Positions 35,768 through 46,286 of a stretch of 64,000 nucleotides of DNA are shown here, in pieces; the stretch's first letter is position 1; every line of letters starts with the position of its first letter. Below the pieces are notes generated by a model, which was not told the origin of the DNA, did not search any database, and saw nothing but the letters and a program-made list of their open reading frames with translations. The DNA lies in the NCBI GenBank assembly GCA_019912965.1, contig JAIOHM010000213.1, positions 79,905 through 143,904 on the forward strand, in the 5' to 3' direction. Both the position numbers and the translations under genes were made by a program. The stretch comes from Anaerolineae bacterium (GTDB taxonomy: Bacteria > Chloroflexota > Anaerolineae > Aggregatilineales > Phototrophicaceae).

Positions 35768-36250
35768 TTAATCTAAATCCATCTTTTCAAGTGTAGCTTC
35801 TGTTCCTTGCCGTTCAGGGATTAAGCGCTGCATTAAACCAACTGCGAGCTGATCAACTTGTCCTTCGTCTGTCGAACGTGTCATACGTCTTAATAGCACA
35901 TTTTTGGCAGCTTCTGAATACTTAGCATTAGTTTTCTTGATGGCTTCAATTACAGTCCGCTCCTCTTCCCCATTAAGTCCTTCACCTTTGTCAGCCCGCA
36001 CGATATGTGTTATCTCATGGATAATTATTAATTGCTGATGCGCGATGGGTGTACCATCTGCATAGAAAATATATATGCCCTCATTTCCATGTAGACATGC
36101 ACCAGTAATCTGAGGTGGAAAATGCCAAGACGCTACGAAAATTTCCTTCCCCACAAACTTTTTTACATTCTGTAGTAGGAGAGTAAAAGTGAATCTGGGA
36201 GGTAATTCTAGATCTGTTATGATCTGGCCAATTTCTTTTTCTACATCCAT
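35768..36250 (-). CDS. HEITH-containing predicted metallopeptidase
   Basis: A 160-residue small protein with HExxH motif HEITHI (about residues 77-82, IIIHEITHIVRADKGE) and flanking helices. It is a minimal zincin of ImmA/IrrE-like type; Glu-rich RTVIEAIKK follows and could provide the third ligand. The ATG at 36250 is chosen over GTG 36256. It sits between the uridine-kinase-like and hydrolase genes, in an otherwise lipid-metabolic run. Its substrate is unknown. Confidence 0.6.
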   Translation of the reverse strand: MDVEKEIGQIITDLELPPRFTFTLLLQNVKKFVGKEIFVASWHFPPQITGACLHGNEGIYIFYADGTPIAHQQLIIIHEITHIVRADKGEGLNGEEERTVIEAIKKTNAKYSEAAKNVLLRRMTRSTDEGQVDQLAVGLMQRLIPERQGTEATLEKMDLD

Positions 36251-36319
36251 AGACACCTATTCGTGGTCTCGGTGGTCTAGTCCCAGAAGGTGGGTGCTGA
36301 CCCAAATAACATTTGGCCG

Positions 36320-37033
36320 TCACTCTGTAAGTTTTGTAGCATTAATTATATTATTTCCTAATTCTTTTCCATGTAGTATTGTGCATGTGGTCAAAGATGT
36401 GTTATCAATAACTAATTCCACATTTTGCATTTGCTCTCTTACGTACACCTCAAAATGATTTCCGTTAATAATGGAGTATCGCTCACGGATATAAGTTTCT
36501 TCCAACCCTCTTTCAATGTGATCCCGTGTTAAAACTCTATCTAGTAGAGTATCATGATCAGAAACCAGCAATACTGAGAAGTTAACCTTACCGCTCAAAT
36601 ATGAATGTGTAGCATACATACCTTCTAAAATAGTGATCATGCGTTCAGTTACCGTTATTTCAACAAAGTCATCTAGTTCTCCTGTTTTGTGATTGTACAA
36701 CTGCTCAAAGCGTATGATCGAAGGTCTTGATTGCAACAAAAAGTCAATTGCCCGAAGCACCTTATCTAGATCATACCAGTTGTAATGATTTGTATATCGA
36801 CTATAATCTATTGTTCGGTCTTTGCGCGAGAAACGCATGAACTGATCAGTACTTAGCACTACCGCAGTTTGGTCCAATAGCTCAAGATTTTTTCGTAGTT
36901 CGTCTGCAAAGCGGGACTTCCCGACACCATAATAACCGTCAACAGACACTACAACCCTGCCGTCCAATTTGCATATCTCTTTAGTAATTAACTCAAGTAA
37001 CCTGCCCCGTGGAATTTTGACCAAATTTACCAC
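36320..37033 (-). CDS. Uridine-kinase-like P-loop kinase
   Basis: A 237-residue nucleoside/phosphoribulokinase-type protein with Walker A VDGYYGVGKSRFADEL (Lys at residue 39) and DQFMR (D63 region). It also has the usual helical lid (LLDRVLTRDHIERG). The usual GxxGSGK is replaced by GYYGVGKS, but Lys and Ser are kept. Start GTG. Substrate could be uridine, a sugar or a lipid headgroup. It is divergent from the DegV gene with 146 nt between. Confidence 0.65.
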   Translation of the reverse strand: MVNLVKIPRGRLLELITKEICKLDGRVVVSVDGYYGVGKSRFADELRKNLELLDQTAVVLSTDQFMRFSRKDRTIDYSRYTNHYNWYDLDKVLRAIDFLLQSRPSIIRFEQLYNHKTGELDDFVEITVTERMITILEGMYATHSYLSGKVNFSVLLVSDHDTLLDRVLTRDHIERGLEETYIRERYSIINGNHFEVYVREQMQNVELVIDNTSLTTCTILHGKELGNNIINATKLTE

Positions 37034-37179
37034 TCAACACCCCACAGCACAAAATGCACATATAATCTATAATGCCTATTATAGAAGTCATTTCATATTT
37101 CGGTCAAGAATTTGGAAATAGGGAGTAAGTGAAGTTTAAAGATATATGAAACCATTTTAAAACAAAATGGAGGTGAAGT

Positions 37180-38013
37180 GTGTTTGCTATAGTTACAGAC
37201 AGCACATGCGATTTACCTGAAGATATAATACGAAAATTTCGTATAACAATTGTTCCGCAATATATAATGATTGGCGATAAGATATTCAGAGATCGGATTG
37301 ACATTTCTTCAGACTATCTTTACTCGATCATGGCGCACCAGAATGTGGTACCCAAGACCTCACAACCTACCCCTGTCGATTATATCTCGGCATATGAAAT
37401 GCTCGCGCATTTCGAATCTATTCTTTGCTTAACTCCTCCAAAGAACCTAAGTGGCGCATACAATTCCGCTATTCTTGCCTCCCAAAGTGTGTCTACCCCT
37501 GTTTATGTAATGGATACTAATACTATCTCCATGGGGTTGGGGTTTATTGTGCTCAAAAGTTGTATGCTTCGTGATTCTGATTACAAGGTGATACCAGCAA
37601 TAGACATACTCAAACAGAATATCTTGAAAATTGGGCTTTTGTTTACTGTGAGGTCTCTTGACTATCTTTATAACAGTGGTCGGGTCGATGCAATTGGGAC
37701 ACTTATTGGGAATGCACTGCAAGTAAAGCCAATCATATTCATTGAAAATGGAACACCTGTTATAAAAACACGAGTCAGAACGTATCAACGTGCTCTAAAC
37801 TATTTCCTAGAGCATTTGCATGAAGTGAATCGGGTTGGAGTATTTCGATCAGTAGCTGTTATCCATGCAGGTGCATTTGGTGAAGCCCAGCGATTACTGC
37901 AACACCTTGACGCCACATTTGACATACACAATAGTTATATTCACACCGTTTCCCCAACTATAGGATCACATGTTGGTCCCGGCGCAATAGGGATCGCCTA
38001 CGAGATTGAATAG
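37180..38013 (+). CDS. DegV-family fatty-acid-binding protein
   Basis: A 277-residue protein with the DegV start FAIVTDSTCDLPED and the middle SGAYNSAILASQ, both expected for acyl-binding proteins (FakB type). A GGAGG before the GTG at 37180 supports the start. DegV proteins present fatty acids to a kinase (FakA) that makes acyl-phosphate, the PlsY substrate. A FakA gene is not visible here. Its neighbourhood with PlsY and the phosphatidyltransferase fits acyl routing into phospholipid. Confidence 0.9.
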   Translation: MFAIVTDSTCDLPEDIIRKFRITIVPQYIMIGDKIFRDRIDISSDYLYSIMAHQNVVPKTSQPTPVDYISAYEMLAHFESILCLTPPKNLSGAYNSAILASQSVSTPVYVMDTNTISMGLGFIVLKSCMLRDSDYKVIPAIDILKQNILKIGLLFTVRSLDYLYNSGRVDAIGTLIGNALQVKPIIFIENGTPVIKTRVRTYQRALNYFLEHLHEVNRVGVFRSVAVIHAGAFGEAQRLLQHLDATFDIHNSYIHTVSPTIGSHVGPGAIGIAYEIE

Positions 38014-38056
38014 CCTGATATGACTGAATATTGCCTAGGGAAGCAAGCTGCGATAC

Positions 38057-39280
38057 AGATTCGTATATTAGTTGTCATATGTGCCACGATTTTGTAGGTG
38101 GTGAAGTAATCCTTCACGCCATGTCGCTACGTCCACCCGTAGATTGACGAAATGCGCCCAGCTATGTTTGGGTCTTCTACATGGGGAAACTGTTGAACAA
38201 GCCAGATACATAAGTCGGCTAGTTGGGCTTCGGAAAGGAGGTGGGCGACTAAATCAGGATTATGATTGCTTCGTTTGCGACATTTTCTATAAATGCTTTT
38301 CCAAAGGCTGTATCTATTTGAAATACAGGCCACATAACCGCCAGCTCTGAGTTGGTAAGCTTCATAACTAAAATAGAGCCAGTGGTCGCCTCGCTAAGGA
38401 TTGTTCATCGGGTGAGGTAAGAGAAATAAGAGAATGTGCAAATGCTTCACTACCCAATGCATTTCGTAGAAGGAGAAATCTTAGCAATGCTTGAAGAGCA
38501 TTTGGCTTCAAGTAAGAATGGTGTAGCCGTAGTGTGTCAAGGAGAGCGGCAGCTAAGCGCTCATTATAGCGACATTCAAATTTCTCGTCGTGAATATATA
38601 CCCTTATTTGGCATTTTCTTTGTCTATCATGACAATAAGGGTGTTAATCATCTCATCTGGCGCATGTAGATAAGCCATTTTGATTATGCCTTCATGCCGT
38701 TTTTTGCTCGGTACCTATATCACTAGGGTAAGCGACTATGATTGAAGACCATTTTTGCCAAACCGCAGCGGATAGAGAAACAAGATAGTCTTTGCATGAT
38801 AAAAGAGCAAGAAAAGAGCATGGTAGCCCTCATAAGCAGGCCAATAAATCAGGTTTTGACTAATCCAGTTTTCAGAACTTGGTTCTCCTTCAATGACATA
38901 TTTTTTTAGTTGCTTCAATTATGTGTATTTTTGTATCATCATTGGCATCTTGCCATCCTAGCAGAAAGGTTAAATCGGCTTCAAATTTATTATCGTAATG
39001 TGTGCTGTTTTCGTTCTGAAGGGTGAGTTCTCGATTAAGCTGCCACTATGCGTCGGTTTTGACCTTGCTCAAATCGCTCAAGCAAAATAGCTACCCACTT
39101 GGCTGGAGGTGGATCAAGTTTTGGTACCTTCTCTCATTTTTCTTCTAGTTCTTGCCAACGAAAATAATTATCTTTCATTTCTTGATCTGCTTCGGATGTT
39201 AATTCAACCGGTCCAAATAGCTTTGTTATTTTGTGAGTTAGAATTTTGTTGACTTTATTATAATATCTTGATAGACTCAT
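38057..39280 (-). pseudogene. Decayed NACHT-type NTPase C-terminal region
   Basis: Reading the minus strand across frames recovers a recognisable but broken gene of about 400 codons. From the ATG at 39280 it reads VELTSEADQEMKDNYFRWQ, a TGA after EEK, then PPPAKWVAILLERFEQG. After a frame change it reads LNRELTLQNENSTHY, FEADLTFLLGWQDAN and, past an A7 run, EGEPSSENW. Then come AYEGYHALFLL, LSAAVWQKWSSIIVAYP, MAYLHAPDEMINTLIVMID, AHLLSEAQLADLCIWLVQQ and VDVATWREGLLHHLQNRGT. These match the C-terminal helical part of a NACHT-NTPase family I remember. Several stops and at least four frame changes are present. No NACHT domain remains. Confidence 0.65.
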
Positions 39281-39775
39281 AGTGTTATGAATTGTTACAT
39301 TTTGATTTGGCGGGAATTTCAGCCTGTCATCTGTATTCTAAACCGCCGGGATAACCTAAACTGCCTAACAGATTGGGCATCCCATAAAAATCACATAAAC
39401 CCATTTCGGCTCCATCAAAGCCGATTACAAGGTGAGGGAATTCCTCTTAATCGCTATACAATTCAATACCCCTATGTGACATGTTTTATCTGCTTCTTCT
39501 ACTTGCTAACTACTCTTAGCCGCCGCACTCCCCACCTCTATCCGCGCGGCGCTACTGTACAGTATCGTTTTCCAAACTTGACAATCAAAAGAAAAAAGTC
39601 CTATAGTCATAATCACAAGTAGGTATATAAAGACGCCCTCGGCAGGTGATTACACACCCACCGAGAGCTAACCCACCGCGCTGGTATGAGCAGCATGGAA
39701 GGCTTGTTTGATTTTAGCATCCAAGTCGTCAATTGCCATTTCCGGCAGTTGGCGATTTTTTATTATATCGGCTGA
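39281..39775 (+). other. Gap without a supported gene
   Basis: About 495 nt lie between the decayed NTPase and the recombinase. One open frame (39287-39622) has an unnatural composition. I see no tRNA and no clear repeat. GC content rises near the recombinase. Confidence 0.35.
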
Positions 39776-39793
39776 ATGCCGGGAAAGGAGTGT

Positions 39794-41538
<1,745 letters not shown>

Positions 41539-41616
41539 TTCCATTTGTCGCGAAGCAGTATAGCATAGGCAAAGGGGGTAGACAAGACAGATTTTAGCAT
41601 TTTCGTTGGAGGCAAA

Positions 41617-42417
41617 ATGGCTCGCTGCTACTTCCTTGTATTCCTCTTATGGGGGTGTACATTCGCCCCAAATTCGACTCCGCTGCCCACGCTGACTCCC
41701 ACTCCCCAACTGACCGAAACACCGGTTGGCGTATTGAATGAGTGGGAAATCCTTGCTCCCGGTCTGGAACGGCGAACTTATTATCCAACCCCGGAAAATG
41801 AAGTCACCCAAATTGTGGCGCTGCGAATCGATCCAACGGATTACAACTTCCGCGCTCATTATCGTCCCGGTGAGCCATTGACAGCGCAAGAATGGGGTGT
41901 TGAATTGGCTGGTACAGCCGCTTTTGTGAACGCCAATTTCTTTACCGACGCGAATGAAATTATCGGCCTATTGGTTTCTGATGGTATTCCCTATGGCTCA
42001 CCTTATACTGACCGGGGCGGCATGTTTTTGGTGCAGAATGGTCAACCGCGCGTTCGCTCCAATATCAATGAACCTTATCTAGGCGAAGTACTGGAGCAGG
42101 CTGTTCAGGCGTTTCCTATGCTTGTGCTGGATGGTTTACAGGCTTACACCAATAATGCACCAGATCGTTTCACGCGGCGCACAGTTGTCGCCCAGGATAC
42201 AGTCGGACGTATCATCCTTATGGTGACACCATTATTTGGTTTACCACTGCTGGATTTGAGCGTTTATTTGCCTCAAACCGATATGAACATCGTCAATGCT
42301 TTTAATCTGGATGGAGGTGGTTCAACCTTAATGGGCGTCCAGATTGCTGGAGCGCTGGAATTTCCGGTCACATCGCTTGATCCAGTTCCAGCAGTTCTTG
42401 CGGTCTATCCGCGCTGA
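41617..42417 (+). CDS. Lipoprotein with phosphodiester glycosidase (NAGPA) domain
   Basis: A 266-residue secreted lipoprotein: FLLWGC is a lipobox (Cys14), then a Thr/Pro linker with TPTPQLTETP. The NAGPA/DUF2233-type domain follows, with AFVNANFFTDANEIIGLL, DRGGMFLVQNGQP, MLVLDGLQAY and the signature NLDGGGSTL near residue 230. These enzymes remove N-acetylglucosamine linked through a phosphodiester, or act on related exopolymers. GGAGG precedes the ATG at 41617. It is the first core gene right of the tRNA. Confidence 0.88.
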   Translation: MARCYFLVFLLWGCTFAPNSTPLPTLTPTPQLTETPVGVLNEWEILAPGLERRTYYPTPENEVTQIVALRIDPTDYNFRAHYRPGEPLTAQEWGVELAGTAAFVNANFFTDANEIIGLLVSDGIPYGSPYTDRGGMFLVQNGQPRVRSNINEPYLGEVLEQAVQAFPMLVLDGLQAYTNNAPDRFTRRTVVAQDTVGRIILMVTPLFGLPLLDLSVYLPQTDMNIVNAFNLDGGGSTLMGVQIAGALEFPVTSLDPVPAVLAVYPR

Positions 42418-42504
42418 TTAAACAGCTTCCTGACTTTCCTGAATCATAACATCGCTGTTATAGTAAAGAGAGCATATCGTTGCACAAAACAGGAGCATTG
42501 AGTC

Positions 42505-42711
42505 ATGCAGAAATGGGAATACTTAGTAGTTTATATTCAATCACAGGAAGCAACCGCCGCAGCAGTCGAATTGGGCATGGAAACCCATTTGAATGCCGAT
42601 AAATTTACTGAGCGTCTGAATCATTATGCCAGCGCAGGTTGGGAATTAATGCATTTTGAATGGGATGGCAATCAGGGTGCGAAAGCAGTTTTCAAACGCC
42701 CGCGGGGCTAA
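42505..42711 (+). CDS. DUF4177-type small protein
   Basis: A 68-residue protein with the DUF4177 form: WEYLVVYIQ at the start and ERLNHYASAGWELMHFEW near the C-terminus, ending in a basic KAVFKRPRG. The family is widespread and of unknown function. GGAG upstream supports the ATG. It is separated by 87 nt from the lipoprotein and by 42 nt from the TPR protein. Confidence 0.85.
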   Translation: MQKWEYLVVYIQSQEATAAAVELGMETHLNADKFTERLNHYASAGWELMHFEWDGNQGAKAVFKRPRG

Positions 42712-42753
42712 TTGTCGTTTGAAAATGAACTGCTTTTAAGATTGGAAGTACAT

Positions 42754-43047
42754 ATGAGCACGAGTGATCCTCGTCTGCAAGATATTCGTTCCTTGATCAG
42801 TACAGGACAGTTGGATGCTGCCTATGCGTTGTTGCTGGTGTACATCGATTCCGAGCCGCTAAATGCCGAAGCATGGTATCTGGTAGGGCAGTGCGCCCCG
42901 GATGATGATACCTCTATTCAGGCATTGCAACGCGCAGTAGAAATTCAGCCGGATTTTATCGAGGCCAGTGTATTATTGGCCGGGTTGAAAGGGGATGCCG
43001 AAATCGTCACCTATCCAACCCGTCCGGAACCGGATGATGAAGAATAA
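42754..43047 (+). CDS. TPR-like small protein, 97 aa
   Basis: Helical repeats of TPR type: DIRSLISTGQLDAAYALLLVYI, AEAWYLVGQCAPDDDTSIQA and RAVEIQPDFIEASVLLAGL. The longer frame begins with TTG at 42712 directly after DUF4177; ATG 42754 is preferred because GGAAG precedes it. Probably a protein-protein contact module. Acidic C-terminus (EPDDEE). Confidence 0.75.
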   Translation: MSTSDPRLQDIRSLISTGQLDAAYALLLVYIDSEPLNAEAWYLVGQCAPDDDTSIQALQRAVEIQPDFIEASVLLAGLKGDAEIVTYPTRPEPDDEE

Positions 43048-43157
43048 ACATCCCAAACTGTTTGCGCGTACATTGACCAATGATTTCACTCTGAAACTAT
43101 TTTAGCGTCAACCTAACATTGAACAATTTAGAACCTTCCTCTACACTTTGCCGTACT

Positions 43158-45659
43158 ATGCGTCGAAGTGTATTTTTTCTCTTAACCATCATTATCCTCA
43201 TAACGGCCTTCTGGTTGCGGGTGGCCGATCTCAACACCCTTCCAATCGGTCTGCATTTTGACGAAGCCGAAAATCTTCAACGGGCGTGGCGGCTCATCAG
43301 CGGCTATGGCCTGATGCCCAATTTTGAAGGCATCCCCGAACCCTTTGATGCACATATACGCGCGGCTTTCTTGGCTTTCGTGGGTATTTCACCCTTTGCT
43401 GGACGGTTATTCAGCGGCTTTCTGGGTGTTCTTGGTGTTGGGGCGGTTATTGCGTTGGCGCGTGCCCTGTACTGGAATCATCCACGACGAGATATGATCG
43501 TCCTTACAGCCGGATTGGTGCTGGCTTCATTGCCCCCTTATGTGATAATAGGCAGGGCGATTTACGCCTCCAACTGGATTCCCCTTACCAGCACACTGGC
43601 GCTGACAGCCTTGCTCTGGGCATGGCGAACGAATCGCCTTCGCTATTTCGTTTTGACAAGTATCTTCACCGCTTTAACCGTGACCTTTTATTTGGCGGGT
43701 ATCGCTTTTCCGGCAGCATTGATTGTATGCATCGGGTTGCTGATGCTGGCGCGGCGTTTCCGGTGGCCGGGTCGCCGTTCCCTGATCGCGCTGTTCGCTG
43801 CTTTTGGAATCACACTGCTGCCTTGGTTGTATCTGTTCGTACGGATTCCGGGCTGGCTGGCCCAGCGGATTGAAGCCTTAACCATCCAGAATTTCAACCC
43901 ATTGGCTTCCCCAGGCTCATTGCTTTATCAGATTGGACAAGCGTTTCAGCCGATTGCTATTCCTGATACAGTCCCATTCCCGGTTTATAACCCCTACACG
44001 GCAGCTTTCCTAAATCCAGCGTTGGTCGTGTTGCTGATTACTGGCTTGCTGGCGACTGTATGGCGCTGGCGCAAACTGGAACATCTGATCCCGTTAGCAG
44101 TTTTTGCTGTGATGATCGCGCCCAATATCCTCTCCAATCGTCCGGAACAACCCGTCCGGATGGTCGGTATTTATGCGCCGCTGTCCTTATTGGTGGGGTT
44201 GGGTGCGGGTGAATTCATCCAATTGCTCTATGTCAGGTCTATCTGGTTGGGTAGGGCGGCATTGGTTGTTCTGGCAGGAGTGTTGGTCTGGACACCAATC
44301 AACACTCATGCTCACATTTGGTATCACTTCCGTGAACAACCCCGCTTGTGGAGCGACCCAACCGATGTCCGTAGCTGGGCTTACTTATTTGGAGTTGGTT
44401 ACGAAGATATGTTGCGGCAACTTGCCGAATCATCTCAACCCATTTACATCCCTGTTGATTATCTGAATACCAACCGGGCAGCCGGTTTGTTGCGTCCTTT
44501 TATGACCGTAAATGCAGAAATCGATGGCGATATTTTGCCTGCTGGTTTGTTGTTCCATCCCGATAAAAGTATTACCTATGGCTTCCCCGAAGTCGATCTG
44601 ACGCGTCCTGCTTTGCAGTATGCGCTGGTACTGCCTGAGTCACAGCAGATTACCATTTTGCCGCCATTGTCTTTGATAGATGCACAGGCTTTGGAAGCAC
44701 AAATTCAATCCGATGGCCGCGATTTAGCAACCACTCAAGGCTGGGTGATCGGCAAGCAGCTTGATGTTATGGCTGAAAGCAATCCCTTCATTGCACAACA
44801 GGCTGTTTCCAATTCTCCATTAGCCATTTTTGATAATCGCCTTGAACTTCTGCAAATCGATGCTCCATCAGAACTGACGCCGGGAGAGTGGATACCCATT
44901 ACGCTTTATTGGCGGCTGAAGGAACGAACAGGTGAAGATTATTTTGTGCGTTTGCAAACATGGGATTATGCCGATACCAGCCGGGGCACGCAGCGCGATT
45001 TGGATGGGCTGATTTTGCGTTATCTGTTTCCAACGGTGATGTGGCAGGTGGGACAGATCGTGGCGGAAACCCGCTGGGTACAGGTATTTGAAGATGCACC
45101 GTCAGGAGGCTATCGCTTCGCCATCTCGGTGAGTACTTATCCCGGCCCGACTGCAAAAAGCTATCAAGTTATGGCTGGCGGTTCAAATGGCGAATGGGCA
45201 TTGGTGGGACAGTCTTCGATCACCTCTGAACAATTCACCATGTCAACCAATCAACCCGCACAAGCAATGGATGTTCAGTTTGGCGAATCCATCCGGCTGA
45301 CTGGCATCACCTTTGATCCGCTACTAAACGAATTACATGCGGGGGAATCCGTTACGCTGCATCTGTTTTGGGAGGCCGATCAGCCTGTGACTGAAAGTTA
45401 CACCCTGTTCTTGCATTTATGGGATGGGATGGATAATCAGATTGACCAGCGTGATGTTATTCCTTTTGATGGGCAGTATCCGACCTGGGCATGGCAAACC
45501 AGCGATATGATCGAAACAACCTATACCCTTACCGCGCCTGAAGACAGCACTGCTCCTTATCGTTTGTTGCTAGGTTGGTATCAATATCCTTCGCTGGAAC
45601 GTTTGCCCGCTTTTCTCGATGGTCAGTCCCAACCCGATAACCTGATTGTTTTCCCGTGA
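43158..45659 (+). CDS. GT39-like membrane glycosyltransferase, about 833 aa
   Basis: A GT-C type integral membrane protein. The acidic LPIGLHFDEAENLQRAW near the N-terminus is the expected catalytic loop after the first membrane segment (FLLTIIILITAFWLRVADL). About ten further hydrophobic segments run to about residue 390. A large periplasmic part with two beta-sandwich-like repeats follows (about 530-830: WIPITLYWRLKERTGEDYF, ESVTLHLFWEADQPVTESYT). Such enzymes use lipid-linked sugars. ATG 43158 is preferred; a TTG at 43119 is upstream. Confidence 0.8.
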   Translation: MRRSVFFLLTIIILITAFWLRVADLNTLPIGLHFDEAENLQRAWRLISGYGLMPNFEGIPEPFDAHIRAAFLAFVGISPFAGRLFSGFLGVLGVGAVIALARALYWNHPRRDMIVLTAGLVLASLPPYVIIGRAIYASNWIPLTSTLALTALLWAWRTNRLRYFVLTSIFTALTVTFYLAGIAFPAALIVCIGLLMLARRFRWPGRRSLIALFAAFGITLLPWLYLFVRIPGWLAQRIEALTIQNFNPLASPGSLLYQIGQAFQPIAIPDTVPFPVYNPYTAAFLNPALVVLLITGLLATVWRWRKLEHLIPLAVFAVMIAPNILSNRPEQPVRMVGIYAPLSLLVGLGAGEFIQLLYVRSIWLGRAALVVLAGVLVWTPINTHAHIWYHFREQPRLWSDPTDVRSWAYLFGVGYEDMLRQLAESSQPIYIPVDYLNTNRAAGLLRPFMTVNAEIDGDILPAGLLFHPDKSITYGFPEVDLTRPALQYALVLPESQQITILPPLSLIDAQALEAQIQSDGRDLATTQGWVIGKQLDVMAESNPFIAQQAVSNSPLAIFDNRLELLQIDAPSELTPGEWIPITLYWRLKERTGEDYFVRLQTWDYADTSRGTQRDLDGLILRYLFPTVMWQVGQIVAETRWVQVFEDAPSGGYRFAISVSTYPGPTAKSYQVMAGGSNGEWALVGQSSITSEQFTMSTNQPAQAMDVQFGESIRLTGITFDPLLNELHAGESVTLHLFWEADQPVTESYTLFLHLWDGMDNQIDQRDVIPFDGQYPTWAWQTSDMIETTYTLTAPEDSTAPYRLLLGWYQYPSLERLPAFLDGQSQPDNLIVFP

Positions 45660-45666
45660 ATCAAAA

Positions 45667-45688
45667 GGGCATGATCGCAATCATGCCC
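45667..45688. terminator. Hairpin between convergent genes
   Basis: A 9-bp stem GGGCATGAT / ATCATGCCC with a 4-nt loop lies between the convergent stops at 45659 and 45715. It could end both transcripts; the T tract is weak on both sides. Confidence 0.5.
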
Positions 45689-45714
45689 AACTGATAATCG
45701 AAAACTGCAAATGA

Positions 45715-46275
45715 CTATTTGCTATCCACCCACACGGGCAAATGTCCTAGTGCCACAATGTTTGACCATGCAGCGCGGTCGCCTTCGGTGAAGATGGCCG
45801 CTTCAGCCACAATATTCGCCCCGGCTTTGTTCATAATCAACCGCATTCCCTGAAGGGTGCTGCCTGTGGAAATGACATCGTCCACAACCACGACGCGTTT
45901 GCCCGTCACCAGTTCCCGGTCTTTCTGATCGAGATACAGCGTTTGCGGCGCGCCAGTGGTAATGCTCAATGTTTCGGATTGCAGCGCATCGCCCATGTAA
46001 GGTTTGTAGGATTTACGCAGCACCACATATGGCAGATTGTTCATTTTGGTGGACATGGCATAAGCCAGCGGAATGCTTTTGGCTTCTGCTGTCACCAGCA
46101 CATCTGGTTGATAGGAAGCTACTTTCTCGGCCAGTTCTTTACTCACCGCTTCCACTAGTTCGGTGTCGCCCAGAATGTTCAGAATAGCGATTTTTACACC
46201 CGGTTTGATTTCAAACAGGCGCAGTTCACGTTTTACCCCGGCCACTTCTACCGGGAAAGTTGTATTGGTCATCAT
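45715..46275 (-). CDS. Adenine/xanthine-type phosphoribosyltransferase
   Basis: A 186-residue type I phosphoribosyltransferase with the PRPP-binding motif VVVVDDVISTGST (about 125-137) and the family helix AEAKSIPLAYAMS. This matches adenine or xanthine phosphoribosyltransferase-like proteins that salvage purines or sense PRPP. The exact base is not readable. ATG 46275 follows GAGG; a GTG at 46290 overlaps the VWA-FHA gene upstream. Confidence 0.85.
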   Translation of the reverse strand: MMTNTTFPVEVAGVKRELRLFEIKPGVKIAILNILGDTELVEAVSKELAEKVASYQPDVLVTAEAKSIPLAYAMSTKMNNLPYVVLRKSYKPYMGDALQSETLSITTGAPQTLYLDQKDRELVTGKRVVVVDDVISTGSTLQGMRLIMNKAGANIVAEAAIFTEGDRAAWSNIVALGHLPVWVDSK

Positions 46276-46286
46276 GCTAAAATGCC

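Noticed and set aside
38436..38669. Plus-strand 77-residue frame
   Set aside because: It runs antisense to the decayed NTPase, whose family blocks are readable here on the minus strand.
39287..39622. Possible protein of 111 residues
   Set aside because: The composition is unnatural, there is no binding site, and it lies between a decayed gene and the recombinase.
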